24,763 nt of DNA from Xanthobacteraceae bacterium. Its GTDB lineage: Bacteria > Pseudomonadota > Alphaproteobacteria > Rhizobiales > Xanthobacteraceae. Made by a program: the position numbers and the translations under genes. This document shows, piece after piece, positions 16,614-24,570 of this stretch; within the stretch, counting starts at the first letter, position 1; each line of letters begins with the position of its first letter. The DNA lies in contig JASHRR010000900.1 in NCBI GenBank assembly GCA_030037185.1, positions 1 through 24,763 of the forward strand. The letters run 5' to 3'. Under the pieces are notes generated by a model. It did not search any database and had not been told where the DNA came from. It saw nothing but the letters and a program-made list of their open reading frames with translations.

Positions 16614-16997
16614 TCACTCGCTTGCGCTGATGACGGACGCGCGCGTCGCCGCCTTAGAAACCGCTGCCGGCCCGTGGCCGCCGGCTGGGCGCCGGCAATC
16701 GCGCCGCGCCTGGAGGCCGGCGATGTCCACCGCGACGCGCCGCCTCGTTTCGGTCTGCAAATCGCTTGCATCGCCGGCTCCGCAATGGCCGCGGCAGGGC
16801 GGGCAGCGCCTGCGGCCGTGTGGCTGATCGGGAACGCCGGGCGGCAGGGCTTTTTCCTCAGCTCCGTTTCCGGCGATGCGGCTCACGGCTTGCATTCCGG
16901 CGTCCGAACAGAACGGCACACCGCTCACCGACAGTGTGACAAGTAGCGATGTCACCGGCCCGGCACGTTCGCCGGGGAGGTGCGCAATGCCCCTCAT
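16614..16997 (-). CDS. Small Cys-containing protein, DUF2946-like
   Basis: 127 residues, ending 16 bases before the multicopper oxidase start on the same strand, so very likely co-transcribed. The N-terminus is weakly hydrophobic (GPVTSLLVTLSVSGVPFC). A C-P-P-C-x3-C motif sits at 65-72 after a His, and the C-terminal half is Arg/Ala-rich. The pattern of a cysteine after a hydrophobic start and a Cys cluster in the middle resembles DUF2946 proteins found in copper operons; this is a judgement by eye. GAGG lies ten bases before ATG 16997. The C-terminal half has poor protein character and the frame could be damaged. Confidence 0.5.
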   Translation of the reverse strand: MRGIAHLPGERAGPVTSLLVTLSVSGVPFCSDAGMQAVSRIAGNGAEEKALPPGVPDQPHGRRRCPPCRGHCGAGDASDLQTETRRRVAVDIAGLQARRDCRRPAGGHGPAAVSKAATRASVISASE

Positions 16998-17060
16998 AGT
17001 TTGATAACCTCATGCGCGAATATTAAGACCCATGCCGCGAGACGCGACACGATGGGATTT

Positions 17061-17441
17061 TTAACGACTTAAGCGCAGAGGTCGTGGAGGACGGTCGAGA
17101 CGGCCGGGCGGCATGCCGCCATTCTGACCATCAGGCTCGACGGCGAGCAATTGGCCGACAGCGCTCCCGGTCTCGATCCCGATTGCCGGGGGAAGGACGC
17201 CGGTCAAGTAGGCGTGCAGCGCGCAGCAGCCGTCGGCCAAATTGCCGCTGCCATCGCCGGGATGACGGCTCTTTCCTTTGTCGCCGCGGTCGGGGCCGTG
17301 TTGATGGCCGCGCGCGGGAGCGGCGCTCGCAGCAGGCTGCGCGCTGGCGCGCGGCGTCGAGACGACGCCTGCCAACTGCGCGGCGACGAACAGCGCGACC
17401 AGTACCCGGACAAACCCTCGTATCGCCCGAAACCAATTCAT
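17061..17441 (-). CDS. Small exported Cys/His protein of the copper operon
   Basis: 126 residues. Signal or anchor (RVLVALFVAAQLAGVVS, predicted cut near ASAQPA at 32-35). A His-containing stretch (GHQHGPDRG) precedes GCCALHAYLTGVLPPA, with a Cys-Cys pair at 72-73 and His 76. The ending LDRPPRPL is a typical close for this small rhizobial family. That supports the start at ATG 17441 rather than the longer open frame. It is the first gene of the minus-strand copper cluster, 63 bases ahead of the next. It is probably a periplasmic copper-binding or delivery protein, by context only. The ribosome site is weak (AGG nine bases upstream). Confidence 0.65.
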   Translation of the reverse strand: MNWFRAIRGFVRVLVALFVAAQLAGVVSTPRASAQPAASAAPARGHQHGPDRGDKGKSRHPGDGSGNLADGCCALHAYLTGVLPPAIGIETGSAVGQLLAVEPDGQNGGMPPGRLDRPPRPLRLSR

Positions 17442-17477
17442 CCGTGACGACCTGACCACCCCCGCCGGGGACTGCTT

Positions 17478-17506
17478 ATTGTGGTCGCATCGCGTTCCGC
17501 CGTCAA
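17478..17506 (-). promoter_or_regulatory. Predicted sigma70-type promoter of the copper operon
   Basis: On the minus strand, TTGACG (17506-17501), exactly 17 bases of spacer, and CACAAT (17483-17478). The predicted start near 17471 gives a 30-base leader to ATG 17441. The 17-base spacer argues against a CueR/MerR-type promoter, which has 19-20. Confidence 0.5.
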
Positions 17507-17519
17507 TGTCTCCACCCCA

Positions 17520-17546
17520 CGGACGTCCTGCGGACGCCCGCGGACG
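17520..17546. promoter_or_regulatory. Three CGGACG direct repeats upstream of the copper promoter
   Basis: CGGACG occurs at 17520-17525, 17531-17536 and 17541-17546, spaced 11 and 10 bases, one helical turn each. The nearest copy ends 13 bases from the predicted -35 box. That is a usual place for an activator such as a two-component response regulator. No regulator gene is nearby, so the identity is open. Confidence 0.4.
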
Positions 17547-17651
17547 ATGCAGGGGGAGCTGTTGGGGAACGCGCCCTGTTGGCGGACGGGCGCGCGAAGC
17601 AGGCGACCACAAGGACCGCCCACAGCAGGGGAACGTTGGAAGAGGTGACGA

Positions 17652-19007
17652 CTACGCCAGAAGCGCAATCAGCTGGCGCAGGTCCGGCCGGCGTTCCAGC
17701 CTCCACACAAACTCGAGCACGCGTTGGGCGCGCTCGTCACCGATGAGCGGCGTCGCATTGGCCCGGAACTTGGCTTCGATGGCGGCGTCACTCATCGGAT
17801 TGCCCGTCGTACCGCTCGCGTGGGCAACGTGAGCGTTGTAGCGTTTGCATCCGGTCTCGATGGTCGCGAAAGCTTCGTCGGAACGCAGCGTCTCATCCGC
17901 GATAGCCTTGGTTCTGCCGCGTAGCGCGGCCACCGTCGGGTCGAGGGCCTTGGCGTCGGAATACTGGGCAATGCCGGCGCCGCCGTCGACGAGGGCGACG
18001 GCGGCCGAATGAACCGCTGAAAATTTCGATTGCAGCCCGGTCGCGGGCTCGAGGACGTTGGTGATGGAGAGCACGAGCGGGTGCACCCGCAGGGTGATTT
18101 CGCTCACTGCCGCCGGATCGATGCGCTCGCGATTGCGGATTGCGATAACGGCGTCGATCAGCGGGTGCAGCACCACGCCGCACGCATAGGGTTTATGACC
18201 ATTGGCCTCGATCAGCCAGCTTTCACCAAGGCCGGCGATCAGGCGTTCCGGCGCCGCGGTGTCGCTATAGACGCGGCAGAATCCTTTGCGGCCCTCGATG
18301 ATTTCCTGCGTGCTGTCGAAACCGCGCTCCGCCAGCAAGGCAGCCAGCACGCCATTCTGTGCGGCTTTCCCGGCGTGGAACGATTTGCACATGGTGCCGC
18401 GGTTCTGCTGCATGCCGGCTGCCTGGGTGGCTGCAATGCCCATCGCATGGGTGAGTCGCTGCGCGTCGAGCCCGATCAGCTTGCCGCCCGCCACCGCTGC
18501 CGCGATGGTGCCAAGCGTGCCGGTGAGGTGCCATCCGCCTTTGTGATGGCCGGGCGCCGTGAGGCCGCTGCGAATGCCGGCTTCAAACCCCACCGCATAG
18601 GCGAGCATCAGATCGGCGCCGCTCACAGGCTTGCGCTCGGCCAGCGAAAACAGCGCAGCCAGAACGGGCGAACTCGCATGCAGAACGACGCCGCCCATGT
18701 GCGTGTCGTCGAAATCGAGCACATGGCCCATCTGGCCGTTGGCGAGCGGCGCATCGAGCAGCCCGAGCTTGAGGTCGCGGCCAAGCACGGTCGCCTGCGG
18801 CCGGCCGCCCGTCTCCTGTAAGACTGCGAGGAGTGCATCGATTGCCGTGTGCCTGCTGCCCGCCAGCGCGCAGCCCACCCAGTCAAGCACGCCGCGACGG
18901 GCCTCGCGCGCCGCCGCCGCCGAAAGATCGCAATACCGCGCCGCTGCGAGATGCACGCACAAGGTCTTGGTGAGGGTTGCGGCAGCGGGATCGACGCCCT
19001 TGTCCAT
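17652..19007 (-). CDS. MmgE/PrpD family protein
   Basis: 451 residues, full length for the MmgE/PrpD family, which includes 2-methylcitrate dehydratase and cis-aconitate decarboxylase. Conserved parts: GQMGHVLDFDDTH at 91-103, GGWHLTGTLGTIAAA from 157 with His 160, KSFHAGKAAQNGVLAALLA from 208, and the lid region ANGHKPYACGVVLHP. Catalytic positions equivalent to H103, H159 and K207 of cis-aconitate decarboxylase seem to be kept. No prpB or prpC is nearby, so a methylcitrate role is unproven. It is divergent from the Bug-type binding protein gene, a pairing that suggests uptake and use of an unknown carboxylic acid. ATG 19007 has only a weak ribosome site. Confidence 0.88.
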   Translation of the reverse strand: MDKGVDPAAATLTKTLCVHLAAARYCDLSAAAAREARRGVLDWVGCALAGSRHTAIDALLAVLQETGGRPQATVLGRDLKLGLLDAPLANGQMGHVLDFDDTHMGGVVLHASSPVLAALFSLAERKPVSGADLMLAYAVGFEAGIRSGLTAPGHHKGGWHLTGTLGTIAAAVAGGKLIGLDAQRLTHAMGIAATQAAGMQQNRGTMCKSFHAGKAAQNGVLAALLAERGFDSTQEIIEGRKGFCRVYSDTAAPERLIAGLGESWLIEANGHKPYACGVVLHPLIDAVIAIRNRERIDPAAVSEITLRVHPLVLSITNVLEPATGLQSKFSAVHSAAVALVDGGAGIAQYSDAKALDPTVAALRGRTKAIADETLRSDEAFATIETGCKRYNAHVAHASGTTGNPMSDAAIEAKFRANATPLIGDERAQRVLEFVWRLERRPDLRQLIALLA

Positions 19008-19369
19008 AGTAGTAGAACTTCTGCAATGAAAATTATCGGCATTACCTCATCGGCACAGATTGGCGTTCCGAAATTGTCGTTACTATCCGTACAATCCAAG
19101 AACCATGTTGTCGTCTCGCCTATATCGGTCGCCTCTTTTGCCAGCAGGCATGGACCACGCGCAGGCCTCGCTACTGGCGAAGTCGTACATTCTGCCGGTC
19201 GACTGGGATAATTCCAGCACCTATTTCGCACGGATCTTTATGTGTTGGATCCCGCACAGCGCGCAGTTGGGCTTAGAGTTCCGCTAGGCGGCGGGTCCAT
19301 GCTAGCATCGGCAAAACGCCTCCCAAAGTTTAAGGCAGCCGCGAAACGCCGTCAGCCCGCGAGAGTAGC
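19008..19369. other. Divergent intergenic region of the MmgE/PrpD and Bug genes
   Basis: 362 bases, no supportable gene. It holds a perfect ATGCTAGCAT palindrome at 19299-19308, about 60 bases before the Bug start, and a GATAAT box at 19207-19212 with only a poor -35. I could not assign promoters or a regulator site with confidence. Confidence 0.4.
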
Positions 19370-20350
19370 ATGGGACTTCTGCGCCTAATTGCGCTGCTTG
19401 GCGGCGCACCTGCGGTCGGCCTGGCGATGTTCTCGTTCGCGGCTGTAGCGGCGCAAGCCTATCCGAGCCGGCCAATCACCATCGTTGTGCCGTTCGGCGC
19501 CGGCAGCGGCACCGACATCGTAACCCGCATCATCGCGCAGCGGCTAGGGGTGGCGCTCAACCAGAACATTGTGGTGGACGACCGCCCGGGCGCCAATGGC
19601 GGCATCGCGGCTGTTTATGTCGCCAAGGCGCCGCCCGACGGCTACACGCTGTTGATGAGCACCAACAGCCCGCATTCTTCCAACCCGTTCCTGCTCAAGA
19701 ATATCGCCTACGATCCTGTGAAGGATTTCGCACCGATAACGCGGATCGGCAGCTTCACGCTCATGTTGGTCGTCAATCCGGCGGTGCCCGTGCAAACGAT
19801 CCGGGAGCTGATTGTCTACGTCAAGGCCAATCCCGGCAAGCTCACCTACGCCAGCGGCAACACGTCGGGGATCCTTGCTGGCGAGACGCTCAAGCATTGG
19901 GCCGGCATCGACATTCTCCAGGTCCCTTATAAGAGCGTGCCGCCGGCGCTCAACGACATCATCGCAGGCCGGGTGTCGATGGGCTTCACCGATCTCACGC
20001 CGGGCCTGCCTCACGTCAATTCAGGCGCTCTGCGCGCGCTCGGCATCACGCGGCTGCGGCGAAGCACGCTGCTTCCGGAGCTGCCGACGTTCGATGAGTC
20101 GGGCCTCAAGGATTTCGAGGTGGAATCCTGGGCCGGATTATTCGCGCCAGCCGGAACCCCCGCCGAGATTGTTGCACGGCTCAATCGCGAAACCCGCAAG
20201 ATCGTGGAAAGTCCGCAGGTCAAAGCGCAGATTGCCCAGATCGGCTTCGAGGTGTTTGGCTCGACGCCGGAAGAACTCGGTGAATTTGTCAAGGATCAAC
20301 TGGTCAGGACATCGAGGATGGTCAAGGACGCCGGGATTGAGCCGGAGTGA
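19370..20350 (+). CDS. Bug/TctC family periplasmic solute-binding protein
   Basis: 326 residues with a signal peptide (LIALLGGAPAVGLAMFSFAAVAAQA) and the mature start YPSRPITIVVPFGAGSGTDIV that marks this family. Further family features: GANGGIAAVYVAKAPPDGYTLL, NPFLLKNIAYDPVKDFAPIT, and VPYKSVPPALNDIIAGRVSMGF. These proteins bind carboxylates and similar anions in the periplasm, feeding tripartite tricarboxylate transporters or acting as sensors. No tctA or tctB membrane genes are nearby; such orphans are common in this family. It is divergent from the MmgE/PrpD gene. Ligand unknown. Confidence 0.92.
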   Translation: MGLLRLIALLGGAPAVGLAMFSFAAVAAQAYPSRPITIVVPFGAGSGTDIVTRIIAQRLGVALNQNIVVDDRPGANGGIAAVYVAKAPPDGYTLLMSTNSPHSSNPFLLKNIAYDPVKDFAPITRIGSFTLMLVVNPAVPVQTIRELIVYVKANPGKLTYASGNTSGILAGETLKHWAGIDILQVPYKSVPPALNDIIAGRVSMGFTDLTPGLPHVNSGALRALGITRLRRSTLLPELPTFDESGLKDFEVESWAGLFAPAGTPAEIVARLNRETRKIVESPQVKAQIAQIGFEVFGSTPEELGEFVKDQLVRTSRMVKDAGIEPE

Positions 20351-20364
20351 ACGACTTCCACCTA

Positions 20365-20391
20365 AGCCGCTTTCGGGGCTCTAGATCTTTT
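20365..20391 (+). terminator. Possible terminator of the Bug gene
   Basis: AGCC (20365-20368) pairs with GGCT (20377-20380), followed by CTAGATCTTTTC. Short stem, short T-run; weak. Confidence 0.35.
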
Positions 20392-20417
20392 CGAGCCGCA
20401 CGGCCCAGGCCGGTTGA

Positions 20418-21165
20418 GAGCACATCAAGTTGGACTCGGTGCTTACCGAGGTGATCGGCAAAAGCGGCCGCGCTATGATTGAGGCGCTGATTGCCGGCGA
20501 AAGCAATCCCGTCAAACTGGCGAGCCTTGCCGATCGGCGGGTCAAGGCATCACCGCAGAACTGCGTGAGGCTCTTCGCGGCCGGGGACCAAGCATCATCG
20601 CTTCCTGCTGCGCCTTCAGCTCAATCAGATCGACGCTCTCGCAGCCGCCATGGCGACGATCGATGCGCAAGTGGAGACCAACCTTGAGCCCCTTCGCATC
20701 GCCGCCGAGTTGATCATGTCGATCCCAGGCATCAAAAACCTGAGCGCGCACATCACCGTCTCAGAGATCGGCATCGACATGAGTTCCCTTCGGCCGCACA
20801 GTTCATCCTCATATGTCCGCGCGATGACAAGAGCGCCGGAAAACGTCGATCCGATCGTCAGCGCAAGGGAGCTAATTGGCTTAAGGCCACGCTGCGGTTT
20901 CGCGGCAGCGAAAAACAAAGGCAGCTATCTGCAAGCACGTTCCAGCGCATCAAAGCCCGGCGCGGTCCCAAGCAGGCGATCATGGCTGTCGTCGCTTCCA
21001 TGCTGAGCGCCATCGACCACATGCTCAAGGACGGCACGATGTCTCACGACCTCGGCTGCGACCATTTCGAGCGTCACTCCACTGACAGCAAAAAAAAACC
21101 GGCTGGTCGAGCGCTTGTCAGAGCTCGGTTACGCCGTGACCTCAAGGCTCTCGCTGCATGAGCTG
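20418..21165 (+). pseudogene. IS110-family transposase remnant, C-terminal half with multiple frameshifts
   Basis: Readable pieces in successive frames are HIKLDSVLTEVIGKSGRAM and LADRRVKASP (20421-20558), LREALRGR (20561), KHHRFLLRLQLNQIDALAAA and LIMSIPGIKNLSAH (20590-20786), SAAQFI and DDKSAGKRR (from 20789), AAAKNKGSYLQAR (about 20898), RRGPKQAIMAVVASMLSAI and HMLKDGTMSHDLG, then NRLVERLSELGYAV after a run of nine A. This order matches the IS110/IS116/IS902 C-terminal domain. The N-terminal DEDD (RuvC-like) domain is missing, with the Bug gene end where it would be. At least five frameshifts make it inactive. It abuts the uvrD stop. Confidence 0.85.
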
Positions 21166-21184
21166 GTGGCCCTGCCGGGAGTAC

Positions 21185-23755
21185 TCACACCCGCACCACA
21201 AAGCTATCCACCACCTTTTTGTCCCCCGCCTTATCGAACGCGATGGTGAGCTTATTTCCCTCCACGTGGACGACATTGCCGTTGCCGAATTTCTGGTGGA
21301 ACACGCGGTCGCCGACCGTGAAGGCCGAGACGGCGCCGGTCGATTTCGCCACCAGTTCGCCTTCGATCGTCATTGGCCCGCGGGCACGGGCACGCGTCCC
21401 ATTCCGTGAAGCGCCCGTGCCTCGAAAGACGCCGCCGGTTTCATCCGATCCGCTCTGACCGAATCCGCCACGCCCCTTGGCCCGCTGCCAGCCGGGTGTG
21501 CTGTAGGTCGAGGCGAACGTCTCCAGCTCATCGAACCGCGAGCCGCCGACATTGCCGTAGCCCGTAAAGCCGCCGAAAGCGCCTTTGGATTGCTCGACCT
21601 CCACATGCGGCTCGGGGAGTTCGTCGATGAAACGCGACGGCACCGTCGCGGCCCACGTGCCGCGCACCCGGCGGTGCGACACGAAATAGATTTTCGCGCG
21701 CCGACGCGCGCGGGTGAGGCCCACATGGGCGAGGCGGCGCTCTTCTTCCAGGCCGGCGCGGCCCTCATCGTCGAGCGAGCGCTGGTGCGGCAGCAGGCCC
21801 TCCTCCCAGCCTGGCAGGAACACGGTGTCGAACTCCAGGCCCTTGGCGGAATGCAGCGTCATTACCGACACCCTTTCGCCGCCGTCGGCCGTGTCGGTAT
21901 CCATGACCAGCGAGATGTGTTCGAGAAAGCCCTGCAGGTTCTCGAATTCCTCCATGGACCGCACCAGCTCCTTGAGGTTTTCGAGCCGGCCGGCGGCGTC
22001 CGCCGAGCGGTCCTTTTGCCACATCTCGGTGTAGCCTGACTCGTCGAGCACAATTTCGGCAAGCTCGGTATGGGGAACAGCAGCGGCCCGGGCGCGCCAG
22101 CAGTCGAACGCCGCCAGGAGATCACGCAGCGCCTGGCGCGGCTTGGGCTTGAGCTTGTCTGTCGCGGTGACGGCGCGCGTCGCCGCCACCAGGGACATGT
22201 CTGCGGCGCGGGCGTGGTCATGCAGGAGCTTGATGGTGGCGTCGCCGATCCCGCGCTTGGGAACGTTGATGATGCGCTCGAAGGCGAGGTCGTCGCTGTC
22301 GGAATTGACGCAGCGCAAATAGGCGAGGGCATCGCGGATTTCGGCGCGCTCATAGAAACGCGGCCCAATCACGGTGTATGGCAGGCCGAGAGTCACGAAG
22401 CGATCTTCGAACTCACGCATCTGAAACGAGGCGCGCACCAGGATCGCGATCTCGTCGAGCGAATGGCCGTTGCGCTGCAGGTTCTCGATCTCCTCACCGA
22501 TGATGCGGGCTTCCTCCTCGGAGTCCCAGGCGGAGGTCACCGTCACCTTCTCGCCGGCGCCGCTCTCGGTGCGCAGCGTCTTGCCGAGCCGGCCGTCGTT
22601 GTGGGCGATGAGATGGGAGGCGGCCGCAAGAATATGGCCGGTCGAGCGGTAGTTGCGCTCCAGGCGGATCACCCTGGCTCCCGGGAAATCCCTCTCGAAG
22701 CGCAGGATGTTGTCGACCTCCGCGCCGCGCCAGCCATAGATCGACTGGTCATCGTCGCCGACGCAGCAGACATTGCGCCGCGCGCGGGCCAAGCCGGTGG
22801 TGCCTTTACCCTCCTCTGCAGGCGGGTCTGACCGCCGCAGGCTGGCCGGGGTGGGGTGCCCCGGTGCCTCCTCCGCGGCTACGCGATGGTCACCCTCGCC
22901 CGGCCCGCTGACGGGGGCCGACCTCCCCGCTTCAGGGGGAGGTGAAGAGGCGACGCTCTGCCCCAACAGCCGCAGCCACAGATACTGAGCAACGTTCGTG
23001 TCCTGATATTCGTCAACCAGAATGAACCGCAACCGGTGCTGGTATTGCTGCAGGACCTCCGTGTGCTCGCGGAACAGACGAATGTTCTCCAGCAACAGGT
23101 CGCCGAAATCGACCGCATTGAGGGTCTTGAGCCGGGCCTGATAGGCCGCATAAAGCTTGATTCCACGGCCGTCCGCAAAGGCGGCGGCTTCGCCCGGCTT
23201 GATCTGATCGGGGGAGAGCCCGCGGTTCTTCCAGCGGTCGATAAGGCCGGCGAGGATGCGCGCGGGCCAGCGCTTCTCGTCGATGTTTTCGGCTTCGATC
23301 ACCTGCTTCATCAGCCTGAGCTGGTCGTCGGCGTCCAGAATGGTGAAATTGGCTTTGAGGCCGACCAGCTCGGCGTGGCGGCGCAGGATTTTGACCCCGA
23401 TGGCGTGAAAGGTGCCGAGCCACGGCATGCCTTCGACGGTCTCGCCGACCATATTGCCGATCCTCTGCTTCATTTCCCGCGCCGCCTTGTTGGTGAAGGT
23501 GACGGCGAGAATTTCCGAGGGGCGGGCGCGGCCCAGCCTCAAAATGTGGGCAATTCGCGTGGTCAGCACCCGCGTTTTGCCGGTCCCGGCGCCGGCCAGC
23601 ACGAGCACGGGACCGTCCAGCGTCTCGACTGCCGCGCGCTGTTCCGGGTTCAATCCGACCAGATAGGCCGGGGCAGCCGCCGCACGGGCCTGCGCTGCGA
23701 TGCCGCCAGAAGCGGCAGCGAGGGGCACTGGTGCTTGGTCGAACGGATCAGGCAA
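21185..23755 (-). CDS. uvrD: UvrD/PcrA-type superfamily 1 DNA helicase with an in-frame insertion
   Basis: 856 residues. A 3'-5' helicase of nucleotide excision and mismatch repair and replication-fork clearing. Motifs in order: Q motif LNPEQRAAV (35-43), Walker A AGAGTGKT (54-61), VTFTNKAAREM, GTFHAIG, DEYQDT (248-253), VGDDDQSIYGWRGAE (332-346), LERNYRST, VSVMTLHSAKGLEFD, EERRLAHVGLTRAR. The C-terminus has the Tudor-like domain (FTVGDRVFHQKFGNGNVV) that contacts RNA polymerase in this family. Residues about 270-321 are a Pro/Gly/Ala-rich stretch between motifs II and III, absent from typical UvrD and encoded by a palindromic repeat (see repeat entry). The start is TTG 23755 with GGGAAG five bases upstream; a stop lies seven codons before it. 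Confidence 0.93.
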   Translation of the reverse strand: MPDPFDQAPVPLAAASGGIAAQARAAAAPAYLVGLNPEQRAAVETLDGPVLVLAGAGTGKTRVLTTRIAHILRLGRARPSEILAVTFTNKAAREMKQRIGNMVGETVEGMPWLGTFHAIGVKILRRHAELVGLKANFTILDADDQLRLMKQVIEAENIDEKRWPARILAGLIDRWKNRGLSPDQIKPGEAAAFADGRGIKLYAAYQARLKTLNAVDFGDLLLENIRLFREHTEVLQQYQHRLRFILVDEYQDTNVAQYLWLRLLGQSVASSPPPEAGRSAPVSGPGEGDHRVAAEEAPGHPTPASLRRSDPPAEEGKGTTGLARARRNVCCVGDDDQSIYGWRGAEVDNILRFERDFPGARVIRLERNYRSTGHILAAASHLIAHNDGRLGKTLRTESGAGEKVTVTSAWDSEEEARIIGEEIENLQRNGHSLDEIAILVRASFQMREFEDRFVTLGLPYTVIGPRFYERAEIRDALAYLRCVNSDSDDLAFERIINVPKRGIGDATIKLLHDHARAADMSLVAATRAVTATDKLKPKPRQALRDLLAAFDCWRARAAAVPHTELAEIVLDESGYTEMWQKDRSADAAGRLENLKELVRSMEEFENLQGFLEHISLVMDTDTADGGERVSVMTLHSAKGLEFDTVFLPGWEEGLLPHQRSLDDEGRAGLEEERRLAHVGLTRARRRAKIYFVSHRRVRGTWAATVPSRFIDELPEPHVEVEQSKGAFGGFTGYGNVGGSRFDELETFASTYSTPGWQRAKGRGGFGQSGSDETGGVFRGTGASRNGTRARARGPMTIEGELVAKSTGAVSAFTVGDRVFHQKFGNGNVVHVEGNKLTIAFDKAGDKKVVDSFVVRV
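22795..22948 (-). repeat. Palindromic repeat element inside uvrD, translated in frame
   Basis: About 150 bases containing four successive hairpins: GGCGG/CCGCC (22821-22836), CCGGGG/CCCCGG (22846-22864), CGGCCC/GGGCCG (22901-22920) and ACCTCCCC/GGGGAGGT (22921-22943). This matches the layout of dispersed alphaproteobacterial palindromic repeats, and related hairpins lie at 14001-14040 and 23985-24032. It replaces the short link between LWLRLLGQ and RNVCCVGDDDQ. It has no stop in the uvrD frame, so it adds roughly 50 residues. Confidence 0.7.
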
Positions 23756-23984
23756 GGTGACTTCCCGGGTGCGTTAAGGGCGCTTGGCGAAGGTGATTCT
23801 CCCAAGCCAGAAAATGGCACTCGCAGCCGATTTTTGCGAGGCCGCAGCTGCGTCCAACCGGCCTATCCACACCACGCGGCGGCAAGGCCATTGGCAATCG
23901 AGGTAATTTGCGCTCGTCACGCAAATTTCCCGGCCGGGGCCTCGCCACGACTGCGCATATGGGCTTGCGCAACAGCCCCAATCT

Positions 23985-24032
23985 CCCTCTCCACAAGCCC
24001 GGGCGCAAGGCGGGAGAAGGGGCCCGGTGGTC
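23985..24032. repeat. Palindromic intergenic repeat after the flavin reductase gene
   Basis: CCCTCTCC (23985-23992) pairs with GGAGAAGGG (24013-24021) with one bulge, followed by GCCCGGTGG. It lies in the 299-base gap between uvrD and the flavin reductase gene. It is related by layout to the repeat at 14001-14040. The rest of that gap shows no gene. Confidence 0.5.
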
Positions 24033-24054
24033 AGGTTCTATGCAGGTCGATTTC

Positions 24055-24561
24055 TCACGGCAGGTAGCCGCCCCGGAAGTGGATCAGCGGCGCGGCGCCG
24101 GCGCCATCGCGAGCGCCCACCACTTGGCCGATCGCCATCACCACCCCGTGGCGCTCGATCGTTTCCACCAAGCGGCAATCGATAACCCCGATGGCGTCGA
24201 GCAGAACCGGGGCGCCGGTGCAAAGGGTCTCCCATCGCCCGCTGGCGAAACGTTCCGCGCCCTTCCGCGGACCCTTGCCGCCGAACATGTCGGCGATCTC
24301 GATCGCTTCGCGCGGCAGAAAGTTGAGGGCGAAATGGCGAGCCGCCAGGATGGTTTGCAACGCAGAGGTGCGCCTATCGATCGATACCAGCACCAGAGGA
24401 GGAGCGGCGCAGATGTGGGTGGCCGACAGCCCGAGAAATCCGGCGGGCCCCTGATCCGACCGCGCCGTCACCACGGTGCTGCCGATGGCGCGGTTGCTGA
24501 GCGCGCGCCAGAATGTTTGCGGCTCGATGAGTGGGTCGGTCACATGCGTCGGCTCGGTCAT
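24055..24561 (-). CDS. Flavin reductase-like FMN-binding protein
   Basis: 168 residues forming one FMN-binding split-barrel domain. Family features are the N-terminal FWRALSNRAIGSTVVTARSD, the phosphate-binding stretch GFLGLSATHICAAPPLVLVSID (residues about 41-62), a NFLP segment (HFALNFLPREAIEIADMFGG) and the late strands DCRLVETIERHGVVMAIGQVVG with PLIHFRGGYLP at the end. Members supply reduced flavin to two-component monooxygenases or act alone. No partner monooxygenase is visible; it may lie beyond the window. ATG 24561 starts nine bases after the stop of the partial frame at 24571, which would fit one operon. Confidence 0.87.
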   Translation of the reverse strand: MTEPTHVTDPLIEPQTFWRALSNRAIGSTVVTARSDQGPAGFLGLSATHICAAPPLVLVSIDRRTSALQTILAARHFALNFLPREAIEIADMFGGKGPRKGAERFASGRWETLCTGAPVLLDAIGVIDCRLVETIERHGVVMAIGQVVGARDGAGAAPLIHFRGGYLP

Positions 24562-24570
24562 CGGACAACA

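Noticed and set aside
22795..22948. The uvrD insert as an intein or separate small gene
   Set aside because: No splicing motifs, far too short for an intein, and only about 50 residues without a start. Hairpin structure fits a palindromic repeat better.
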